From: a virus
IMG/VR virus record: IMGVR_UViG_3300029922_001088
Span: 1 to 52,726 of that record
DNA: 52,726 nt
Strand: one strand, 5' to 3'
Each line of letters starts with the position of its first letter. Position 1 is the stretch's first letter. The translations under genes were made by a program, and so were the position numbers. The notes beneath the pieces were generated by a model. The model did no database searches. It was not told where the DNA came from and was given only the letters and a program-made list of their open reading frames with translations. Shown piece by piece: positions 32,695-38,839 of this stretch.

Positions 32695-32695
32695 A

Positions 32696-32872
32696 TTAGT
32701 TCATAAATGGGTTAAAACCTTCCTTTTTTAATGCGACCACAAGCATTACCTCTACGCCGTGAAACGTGAAGGGTATCTGATATGAGCCGTCTGCCTTTTT
32801 CTTTGTGTCTTTGTCTATTTTTAATTTCATGTTTGTTAGTGTTATCTCGTCGCCCTTGATGTTTATTTCCAT
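32696..32872 (-). CDS. 58-residue hypothetical protein
   Basis: Lys-rich beta/alpha protein (MEINIKGDEITLTNM start) one base upstream of the 51-residue gene. Not recognised. Confidence 0.5.
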   Translation of the reverse strand: MEINIKGDEITLTNMKLKIDKDTKKKADGSYQIPFTFHGVEVMLVVALKKEGFNPFMN

Positions 32873-32883
32873 GTCTGTACGCT

Positions 32884-33042
32884 TTAGCTTATAAACTTGA
32901 TAGCCTCGTCATACTCCACCTGCCGCCCTAGCAAGATGCTTAGCAATTCCTCTGCCGTGAATAGCCCGCCATGCCATGTAATCGTGTAGGTGTGTGACTT
33001 CTTCATGCCTAGCAATAGCTTTGGTATATATTCTCTGGACAT
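32884..33042 (-). CDS. 52-residue hypothetical protein
   Basis: MSREYIPKLLLGM start; TYTITWHGG strand then helix. It ends 11 bases before the next start. Not recognised. Confidence 0.5.
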   Translation of the reverse strand: MSREYIPKLLLGMKKSHTYTITWHGGLFTAEELLSILLGRQVEYDEAIKFIS

Positions 33043-33046
33043 ATAG

Positions 33047-33841
33047 TTATTTGTTTAGCTTCATTTTTAATAGCTTTGCCTTGCGTTCTGCATCGCTCTT
33101 TGCTTGCTGTTCGGCCTTGTAGACTGCCAAGCGTTCACGTTCGGCCTTGCGCTTCTCTTGCTCTGCTTTGTCTTTGTTATAGCGTGCGCTTGATGACTCG
33201 CCTATCTCCCGCAATATGTATGCTTTCAAGTTCTTTGCGTTTAGCTTGCTCTCGTCGTATTGCGCTAGATTTTCTGTCATGTCCTCGTCATTAAACTCTA
33301 GCGTAACTTCCTGCTTCTTTTCATCGTAGCTAATGCCCTCTGCGCTGTAGTATTTCCTTATTTCTCTCAGTACGCCCGACCAGTTTCGATAATCGCCATG
33401 TAGCCATTCTTTGTACATATCGTCGCTATAATCATCACGTGCCTTTTCAAGTTCTGTATTGAATGTCGGGCTTATGCTCTCCGTCTGCTCGCTTTTGAGC
33501 GCATCTGTATAGCTTTCAAGCATGTCTGTCCATAGCTCGGCGTTATTTAATGCCACCCATGCGCCGCATTGTAGCTTTGCTTCCTTTGCAAGCCTTGTGA
33601 TGTTCGCATTGAGGCTAATTTTTAGCTGTTTTGCGATATGGTATAAGTCTTTTTCTGTCTTTGTGTTCGCAAGCAAGTCGGCTTCATAGTCGAAGTTGTA
33701 CGGCTCTTGCGGGCTTCCCTCGTCATATTCATATATATTGCCTGATGTCATCTGTCCTGCGCTATAGGCAAGCTCGTCAATGAGCGTGCCATTATCGCTA
33801 TACGTCTTTGAGATGTCTTTTTCTTTTAGTGTTATTTTCAT
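33047..33841 (-). CDS. 264-residue early protein with basic coiled-coil tail
   Basis: The largest early-block protein. Residues 1-60 are acidic/Tyr-rich, the centre (60-200) is helical, and 205-264 is a continuous Lys/Glu/Arg coiled coil. No catalytic motif seen. Tightly packed between a membrane protein and small genes. Could act in host takeover; function unknown. Confidence 0.6.
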   Translation of the reverse strand: MKITLKEKDISKTYSDNGTLIDELAYSAGQMTSGNIYEYDEGSPQEPYNFDYEADLLANTKTEKDLYHIAKQLKISLNANITRLAKEAKLQCGAWVALNNAELWTDMLESYTDALKSEQTESISPTFNTELEKARDDYSDDMYKEWLHGDYRNWSGVLREIRKYYSAEGISYDEKKQEVTLEFNDEDMTENLAQYDESKLNAKNLKAYILREIGESSSARYNKDKAEQEKRKAERERLAVYKAEQQAKSDAERKAKLLKMKLNK

Positions 33842-33844
33842 GTT

Positions 33845-34087
33845 TTAGTAAGTTAATGGATAAGCTGATGCGCCGCCAAATGTCCCTATCATCGCAAGCT
33901 GTATGTTGGTAGCGTGATAAGGGCTATATGCTAGTAGTGAGAAGTACCAATGTCCGATTATTGCCGCCGATAATACTATCGCCACAAGCCCCAGAATCAC
34001 CGCTACAGCTCGCAATATAGGAATCATGGTATATCTATAGAATCTTGCCGCCCTGTAATTTCTATGGCGTAATGAATAGGTGTTCAT
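33845..34087 (-). CDS. 80-residue membrane protein
   Basis: Start MNTYSL at 34087 (the upstream gene stops at 34092). A basic N-terminus and a strong TM segment (about 24-45), then a second weaker apolar stretch (about 47-75). Follows the ArdA-like gene. An early membrane or exclusion role is speculative. Confidence 0.55.
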   Translation of the reverse strand: MNTYSLRHRNYRAARFYRYTMIPILRAVAVILGLVAIVLSAAIIGHWYFSLLAYSPYHATNIQLAMIGTFGGASAYPLTY

Positions 34088-34091
34088 ATAA

Positions 34092-34403
34092 TTATAGTTG
34101 GCGAAAATAATATCCGTCCTGCTCATTGTAATCCATCATTAAGTCCCTTGCGGCATATTCCCAGTCAATACAATACTGTGGCCAAGGTTGATTTTTGAAG
34201 TCTACGCTTCCTGTATTTTCTGCCATATCCTGTGCAAAGTCCTCATCGCTATCAAATTGTCCTACATACGCCTCGTCAAAGTTCGACAAGTCATCATCTC
34301 CAATTCCGAGAGCGATATATGCGTCTATTGCACCTTCGTCTGCCCCTTCATCAATAAGCCTTTCTCGCGCCTCGATAGTTTCCTTTTTTAGCTTTGTTTC
34401 CAT
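34092..34403 (-). CDS. Truncated ArdA-like antirestriction protein
   Basis: 103 residues, very acidic. IDAYIALGIGDDDLSNFDEAYVGQFDSDEDFAQDMAE followed by CIDWEYAARDLMMDYNEQDGYYFR matches the C-terminal domain of ArdA, the B-DNA mimic that blocks type I restriction enzymes. Full ArdA is about 165 residues with an N-terminal domain that is absent here. The dimer-forming C-terminal domain may still act alone. It sits in the early block, as expected of an anti-restriction gene. Confidence 0.75.
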   Translation of the reverse strand: METKLKKETIEARERLIDEGADEGAIDAYIALGIGDDDLSNFDEAYVGQFDSDEDFAQDMAENTGSVDFKNQPWPQYCIDWEYAARDLMMDYNEQDGYYFRQL

Positions 34404-34409
34404 GTGTTT

Positions 34410-34550
34410 TTAGTTAAATATCTTATTAATGGCCTCTGCTAGTGTTTCGCCAGTTGCGAAAGCTCGCTTATCTGTTCCCACGTGCCGCCTATACATCGCC
34501 ACCCATATACCTGCTATGTTTTGTAATTGCATGTTATATTTCGTTGCCAT
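34410..34550 (-). CDS. 46-residue hypothetical protein
   Basis: Start MATKYNMQLQ at 34550, inside the end of the upstream gene. A short beta/alpha unit (GIWVAMYRRH, GETLAEAINKIF) reminiscent of small AP2/HicB-like folds. Not assigned. Confidence 0.5.
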   Translation of the reverse strand: MATKYNMQLQNIAGIWVAMYRRHVGTDKRAFATGETLAEAINKIFN

Positions 34551-34713
34551 TGACGCCTGAACCCTTGTATAGCCATGCTTTGTACTCCCGCAATTCCTTG
34601 CGTGCCGCTTCTTGTGCCGCATACAATGGTGCGAGTTTATCGCCTTCCTTTGCATACATAAAAGCATTTGACGCTTCCTGCTCTTTTTTTTCTAACATCT
34701 GCAATTTTTCCAT
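34534..34713 (-). CDS. 59-residue helical protein
   Basis: MEKLQMLEKKEQEA start, coiled-coil-like, basic C-terminus. It overlaps the next gene by 17 bp. Not recognised. Confidence 0.5.
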   Translation of the reverse strand: MEKLQMLEKKEQEASNAFMYAKEGDKLAPLYAAQEAARKELREYKAWLYKGSGVNGNEI

Positions 34714-34749
34714 GTTTTTGAAAAAGTTACTTGATAATCAGTGCCTTGC

Positions 34750-34944
34750 CTATTTGCTGTTATACACTTTCTGCTCGATAATTTCGTCTATAGCCTCGAC
34801 CAATTTCGCCACTTCAAACTCTGCCAAAAAGTTATAACCTGCTACTACTTTGTGGCCGTCTACTATTAAATCCTTGCGCTCGCCTGTTATCCTATCCTGC
34901 TCTACAGTTGCAAATGCTCTGCTCAATAGTTCTCGTGTAGTCAT
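34750..34944 (-). CDS. 64-residue hypothetical protein
   Basis: MTTRELLSRAF start; alternating charged and hydrophobic residues. No motif. Confidence 0.5.
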   Translation of the reverse strand: MTTRELLSRAFATVEQDRITGERKDLIVDGHKVVAGYNFLAEFEVAKLVEAIDEIIEQKVYNSK

Positions 34945-35019
34945 GTTTTTATGGTTACTTGGTAATCTAGCTTGCGAGCTAGGATAGAAGCGCGAAGTGT
35001 AAAAACCTCGCGCCGCCGC

Positions 35020-35160
35020 CTACCTAACATGCTTTCTAGCAAAGAGTTCCGCATATCCGCTTGATATAAAGTATTCCAATATATTGCTTGTGATATGATG
35101 TCTTTTTGCTATCCTGCGTGCTACTTTAATCTGTAGCCGATTGTAAAGAGCTATGCTCAT
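35020..35160 (-). CDS. 46-residue basic protein, RHH/HTH-like
   Basis: MSIALYNRLQIKVARRIAKRHH start, strongly basic, strand then two helices as in small ribbon-helix-helix or HTH proteins. It is preceded by one copy of the repeated leader element (35184-35203). Candidate autoregulator; family not certain. Confidence 0.45.
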   Translation of the reverse strand: MSIALYNRLQIKVARRIAKRHHITSNILEYFISSGYAELFARKHVR

Positions 35161-35183
35161 ATTTTCCTTTCATCAGTGCGAGG

Positions 35184-35203
35184 CACTGAAAACTGCATAG
35201 GGG
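35184..35203. repeat. Early-leader element, copy a
   Basis: CACTGAAAACTGCATAGGGG on the plus strand, upstream of the 35160 gene. Adjacent CAGTGC-ctc-GCACTG hairpin on the minus strand. Confidence 0.55.
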
Positions 35204-35215
35204 ATATTGAATAAT

Positions 35216-35440
35216 CTAGCTGTTAGCCTTTATCTGACCGCACCCGTTCGGGTAACTCCATGATACCCGCTCGCCTTTTTCAAACTCTTCAAAACCCACT
35301 TTATTATTTACTATCACGTGATGATAGTATCGGCACATGTCTACAGCGTTGTCGTGAGCCTCGCGCCATGTGCTAAACTGCTCCTTACTTTCCCTGAATG
35401 TATTTCTGCTATCGAATAGCTGAAACGTATATGTTTCCAT
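35216..35440 (-). CDS. 74-residue hypothetical early protein
   Basis: Start METYTFQLF at 35440, chosen because the frame upstream runs through the leader hairpin. Aromatic-rich alpha/beta protein (STWREAHDNAV, CRYYHHVIV) resembling small dsRBD- or host-takeover-like folds only in outline. Not recognised. Confidence 0.5.
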   Translation of the reverse strand: METYTFQLFDSRNTFRESKEQFSTWREAHDNAVDMCRYYHHVIVNNKVGFEEFEKGERVSWSYPNGCGQIKANS

Positions 35441-35455
35441 AGTTTTTTGATTATT

Positions 35456-35507
35456 CCCGTATGCAATTTTCAATGTCCCCTTGCAAGACACTGAAAGCTG
35501 AATAGGG
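35456..35507 (-). promoter_or_regulatory. Leader hairpin from two opposed copies of the early-leader element
   Basis: Copy b' (35456-35478) and copy b (35489-35507) are inverted. On the minus strand they fold into an imperfect hairpin of about 20 bp (CCCTATTCAGCTTTCAGTGTC against GACATTGAAAATTGCATACGGG) just upstream of the 35440 start. Possible attenuator, RNA-protein site or operator. Confidence 0.5.
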
Positions 35508-35519
35508 TATATTTTTAAT

Positions 35520-35741
35520 CTACTTTCCGATTTTGACGTAAATGTTTGCATCTATCGGTGCAAAACGGTCTCTGTCTAGTTCTAGTAAGAAGTCAATCTG
35601 CTCACTTTTGGTATATCGAAAGAAGTCGGAATAGTCGGCGAGTAGCTTCATGAACCCGATAAAGTCGGTCATTCTTTCAAACTCTCCTCCAACGTATACT
35701 GAAAACTTTTTGCCAATAAGATTAGCCAATAGTTTTTTCAT
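35520..35741 (-). CDS. 73-residue hypothetical early protein
   Basis: First minus-strand gene next to the divergent intergenic region. MKKLLANLIGKKFSVY start; Phe/Tyr-rich with a helical C-terminus. It has a leader element copy upstream (35757-35779). Not recognised. Confidence 0.55.
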   Translation of the reverse strand: MKKLLANLIGKKFSVYVGGEFERMTDFIGFMKLLADYSDFFRYTKSEQIDFLLELDRDRFAPIDANIYVKIGK

Positions 35742-35756
35742 TTGTTTTTTTATTTA

Positions 35757-35779
35757 CCCCTATCCAGTTTTCAATGTCC
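35757..35779. repeat. Early-leader element, copy c
   Basis: CCCCTATCCAGTTTTCAATG and following bases, in the leader of the 35741 gene. Related to copies at 35184, 35456 and 35489. Confidence 0.55.
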
Positions 35780-35792
35780 TGCCTGATACAAG

Positions 35793-35824
35793 TATAGCAT
35801 AGTGTATAGCATTGTATATAGCAT
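35793..35824. repeat. Three TATAGCAT repeats at exact 12-bp spacing
   Basis: TATAGCAT at 35793-35800, 35805-35812 and 35817-35824. Each reads as an extended -10-like TGCTATA on the minus strand, so the array could be iterons of an origin/operator or tandem promoters for the minus-strand early genes. Confidence 0.6.
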
Positions 35825-35893
35825 AGATGATAATGATGTGTCATAATATATTTATAAACCCATATTTTGAGCCATATTTTTGCCTAAAAATAG

Positions 35894-35918
35894 TTATCCC
35901 CAGTTTCGCAAAGCGAAA
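35894..35918. promoter_or_regulatory. DnaA-like box joined to palindrome TTTCGC-AAA-GCGAAA
   Basis: TTATCCCCA (one change from TTATCCACA) followed directly by GTTTCGCAAAGCGAAAG. Third composite of this type, in the divergent region. Confidence 0.55.
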
Positions 35919-36276
35919 GCTGTACTATATGAAAAGGCATATCGCCAGAATACCGAAACGGATATAGAAAAATCGCCGCCTAGAATCCTATCACTACCCA
36001 TACATCACAAGCCTTTGAAAGCGATTGAGTATGATATGCCAAAACGTGGCTAACTTAGACCGCGCCGCCAGAATGAGCATATACCTATAGCTGTATCATG
36101 GTGTCATGGTGTAGCAGTAATCGTGGCGTGTTGTAACACCCCTCCCTACATTTTTTCACTGTTTTATGATATTTTTCGCGCTTATAAAAAGATATAATTC
36201 CTATTATATCCATATATAGAGCCATATATCTCCAATGTTGTAGATGTTGACCATGTTTGTGGTTTGTTGTGTTGTG

Positions 36277-36292
36277 GGGGGTATATACCCCC
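36277..36292. repeat. Perfect palindrome GGGGGTATATACCCCC
   Basis: A 16-bp perfect palindrome in an A/T-rich region, upstream of the right-arm genes. Possible operator or cruciform. Confidence 0.6.
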
Positions 36293-36402
36293 ATAACTAT
36301 AATGGTGCCTAAACCGAATATGCCAATATGCCAAAAACGACCCCTCTCAAAAACATATATACGACCTATTCACTCTATCTATTTGCTTTTCAGATATACT
36401 CG

Positions 36403-36411
36403 TGATAGACT
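36403..36411 (+). promoter_or_regulatory. Possible promoter of the right arm (TGATAGACT)
   Basis: TG-A-TAGACT nine bases upstream of ATG 36420, which would make the transcript nearly leaderless. Weaker match than the other promoters. Confidence 0.35.
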
Positions 36412-36419
36412 TATACACA

Positions 36420-36883
36420 TGGAAAAAGTAAAAGTATTGCTCTCTTTCGACAAAGATGACCTTGAATTCGTCGATGCTATCGCAGAAGGTGAAAAGATGA
36501 CCCGCTCGAAGACCATTATGCACATCATAAGGAAGCTAAACCGCGCGAACCCTTTTAAGGACTCCTACGGAACCCTTATCTACGACAAGTATCGACAGGG
36601 TGCGGCGACCTATTCGCTGGAGAACATGGCTGTGATACTCGAAGCCAACCCAGACCTGAAGGACGCCCAGCACTACTTCAATAAGGTGGTGATTAAAGGA
36701 GCCTATGAACAGGCGAACAAGGTGGCGAAACGTGCGTCTACATTAGGAACCACTGTCGATGGCGTGCCTATGTCTGACAACATGGCCGCCTTCATGTCAG
36801 GGCTAAAGAAGAAGCAGGAGCAGAAGATGGAAGAGACGGGGCAGGAATTTGACCAAGACGGTAACATTATCCCTAATGACTAA
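36420..36883 (+). CDS. Ribbon-helix-helix DNA-binding protein
   Basis: 154 residues from ATG 36420. VKVLLSFDKDDLEFVDAIAEGEKMTRSKTIMHIIRKLN (3-40) is a clear RHH (CopG/Arc-like) unit, a strand then two helices. A helical domain and a charged C-terminal tail follow. First gene of the right arm, next to the intergenic repeats. It could repress this region, or act as small terminase-like DNA recogniser given the nearby packaging genes. Confidence 0.65.
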
Positions 36884-36887
36884 AAAT

Positions 36888-37052
36888 ATGAAGAACAAGA
36901 AAGAGAGGTATATAGTGATAGTAGATGCGTCGATATACACCAAGGAGGTTGTGGATATGATTGGAAAGGTAATAGGCGTCGAATCCCTCATACTAGAAGG
37001 TTTCACGAGAAACGAACTACTTGAGATATATAAATTAGAAAGGACTAAATAG
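36888..37052 (+). CDS. 54-residue hypothetical protein
   Basis: Start MKNKKERYIVIVDAS at 36888. Alpha/beta pattern. It ends just before the next gene. Not recognised. Confidence 0.5.
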   Translation: MKNKKERYIVIVDASIYTKEVVDMIGKVIGVESLILEGFTRNELLEIYKLERTK

Positions 37053-37054
37053 AT

Positions 37055-37252
37055 ATGGCTACAGACCCACATAAAGATGACGAGATGAGGAAAAAGGCTT
37101 ACATGGCCAAATTTGGTTCTTTCACATATAAGGTGGACGCCCTGGCTAAGAAGATGGAGAACATAATGTACAAGGCTATCATTGAGTCAGCCATGCAACA
37201 GGTGCAGAAGCCTATAGAGCCTAAAGTAGAGATTATCGAACTAATCAATTAA
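37055..37252 (+). CDS. 65-residue helical protein ending EIIELIN
   Basis: Charged helical protein. The tail KVEIIELIN resembles the EIITLEN tail of the minus-strand cassette (codons GAG ATT ATC GAA CTA ATC AAT). Not otherwise recognised. Confidence 0.5.
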   Translation: MATDPHKDDEMRKKAYMAKFGSFTYKVDALAKKMENIMYKAIIESAMQQVQKPIEPKVEIIELIN

Positions 37253-37255
37253 AAC

Positions 37256-37513
37256 ATGCCACCATATCAAAACACAGGAGGACAGGCGGGGCCACCACTA
37301 GGAGGGTACATAGACTGGAACAATCTACAGAATGTCCCCTATGTGCCACAGCAGCAGAACGCATGGACTCTAGGTAACGGTTCTATCAACCCAGAGCCTG
37401 GAAGCTGGGTACCTGAGTCTAAGGTCTTCACAGACAAAGAAGGCAGGTTGTATAACATCAAGAATGGCGAGTTAGTTGAGATACCACCTGAAGACATTAA
37501 CCTAGAGAACTAG
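37256..37513 (+). CDS. 85-residue Pro/Gly/Asn-rich protein ending DINLEN
   Basis: Low-complexity start (MPPYQNTGGQAGPP) and a short beta unit (GRLYNIKNGELVEI). Tail EDINLEN (codons GAC ATT AAC CTA GAG AAC). Next gene starts at the base after the stop. Confidence 0.55.
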   Translation: MPPYQNTGGQAGPPLGGYIDWNNLQNVPYVPQQQNAWTLGNGSINPEPGSWVPESKVFTDKEGRLYNIKNGELVEIPPEDINLEN

Positions 37514-38158
37514 ATGAAAGGAAAGCAATTCACACTAGATGATGTCCACGACTGGGGGCCAGACAAAGTAATGGCCTTCCTTCACTTCGTAGACTACTTC
37601 CGAGAAGAGAACATCTCAAAGGTCACGCAGGACAAGGTAGATGCTTTGCACAAGCTACCAGAAGACCATCCCTATTACGAGTTCATACAGAGGGCGAACG
37701 AGGAAGTAGCCCGCAAGTTCTACTTCAAGATGATGGTCATGTGCCGCACCTTCGTACTATATATAAGGAACAACCCCGATAAGGTGACAGAGATGATGAA
37801 GCCTATCTTGGCCGAGAACAACTCCTTGAAGAACGCCTTGAACCCGATAAAGAACGTAGCCATCACAGCCCCTGCGGTAGAGCGAAGCCTGACGATGGAT
37901 ACCAACGTAGCTCTTTCGGATATAATGATAAAGAGCATAAACGTCTTCGACCAGATACTCAGCAGTATGACCGAGGAGGAGATAAAGAAGATGAGGACAG
38001 AAAGCAAGTTCCAGGCCCTCTCGAAGCTCGCCTTCGTCTTCACGGAGTCGAGGAAGGTGCGCCCGAATGTCGCCGTCTTCCAGAACATCAAGAACTTTAA
38101 TAACGTAGAGGATGTCGAGAAGGCTTTAACAGATTTCGCTACAGACAATGAAAGCTAA
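37514..38158 (+). CDS. 214-residue helical protein of the packaging region
   Basis: Helical throughout, with charged N- and C-termini. The position two small genes before the terminase large subunit makes it a candidate small terminase or packaging factor, but no HTH is obvious. Overlaps the next gene by 11 bp. Confidence 0.5.
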   Translation: MKGKQFTLDDVHDWGPDKVMAFLHFVDYFREENISKVTQDKVDALHKLPEDHPYYEFIQRANEEVARKFYFKMMVMCRTFVLYIRNNPDKVTEMMKPILAENNSLKNALNPIKNVAITAPAVERSLTMDTNVALSDIMIKSINVFDQILSSMTEEEIKKMRTESKFQALSKLAFVFTESRKVRPNVAVFQNIKNFNNVEDVEKALTDFATDNES

Positions 38159-38579
38159 AAACCCCACGAAAAAGGACAAGGATAGGGTAAAGGAACTGGT
38201 ATGGGGCCTAGATGGGCTTTTCAATACTATCAACTACGACCTCGGATTTATCTGGGCTACCGAGGATTTTAAGGAATGTGCCGCTTCTGTCGATGTGGAC
38301 GAGCCGTATCAGAGACTTGTTATCACGATATACCCTTCATTTTGGAATCATGATAGGGACAACCAGAGAAAGTTTATCCTCCATGAGATGTGTCATGTGT
38401 TGACCGACCCGATGAACAGCGTAATCAAGAACCTGCAAAACGGTATACTTGAAACCGACCATCACAGAAGCAACGCAGTGGAGCGTTCCACTTCTTATCT
38501 CACAGAGATATTGGATGCCTTCTTGCTAGGCTCATACAAGAAAAAGAAACAGGCTTATGCTAAATATATAAAGAAATGA
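38148..38579 (+). CDS. HExxH zincin-like protein
   Basis: 143 residues. FILHEMCHVLTDP (about 76-88) has HExxH in the setting typical of minimal metallopeptidases (SprT/ImmA-like). HHRSNAVERSTSYL (about 104-117) supplies possible third ligands (His/Glu). C-terminus basic. A second, unrelated-looking HExxH protein is at 18211-18603. A role in processing virion or host proteins is possible. Confidence 0.6.
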   Translation: MKAKNPTKKDKDRVKELVWGLDGLFNTINYDLGFIWATEDFKECAASVDVDEPYQRLVITIYPSFWNHDRDNQRKFILHEMCHVLTDPMNSVIKNLQNGILETDHHRSNAVERSTSYLTEILDAFLLGSYKKKKQAYAKYIKK

Positions 38580-38839
38580 GAAAAAGAAAGATGTTTATTG
38601 TAGATATAGAAAAGCTAGGCCAGATACTCTCTGTAGGTTCTGCTTACAAAGTAGTATCAGGGTGGCCGAAAGGTTCTGATGTATATGCAATGGAGTTTAA
38701 CTATTCGACTAGACGATACCATTTATATGTAAGTCACCCCTCTTTCCCTGATGTACCTGAAGGTGAAACTTGCCCTCTGGGGGAAGATACTGTGGTGGAG
38801 TTTCTTACCAAGAAAGAGTTAATTGAACTAGAAAATTGA
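38576..38839 (+). CDS. 87-residue protein ending ELIELEN
   Basis: Beta-rich small protein (YKVVSGWPKGSDVYAMEFNY, RRYHLYVS). The tail KELIELEN (codons ATT GAA CTA GAA AAT) again ends in LEN. Overlaps both neighbours by 4 bp, so the tail codons also overlap the terminase start. Confidence 0.6.
   Translation: MRKRKMFIVDIEKLGQILSVGSAYKVVSGWPKGSDVYAMEFNYSTRRYHLYVSHPSFPDVPEGETCPLGEDTVVEFLTKKELIELEN

Larger units (their letters stand above)
35742..36419. other. Divergent A+T-rich intergenic region, candidate origin/control region
   Basis: 678 bases between the divergent arms without a convincing gene. It holds, in order, a leader element, the 12-bp-spaced repeats, a near-DnaA box plus palindrome (35894-35918), A/T-rich tracts, a perfect G+C palindrome (36277-36292) and a -10-like TGATAGACT (36403-36411). 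An open frame running through 36257-36419 into the next gene lacks protein-like composition. Confidence 0.55.

Noticed and set aside
34080-34092. TATAAT-like promoter inside the 33845-34126 frame on the minus strand
   Set aside because: It lacks the TG extension and lies within a coding junction; probably chance.
36257-36419. Upstream extension of the RHH gene to 36257
   Set aside because: The added residues come from palindromic and A/T-rich control DNA. The RHH fold begins exactly at ATG 36420.
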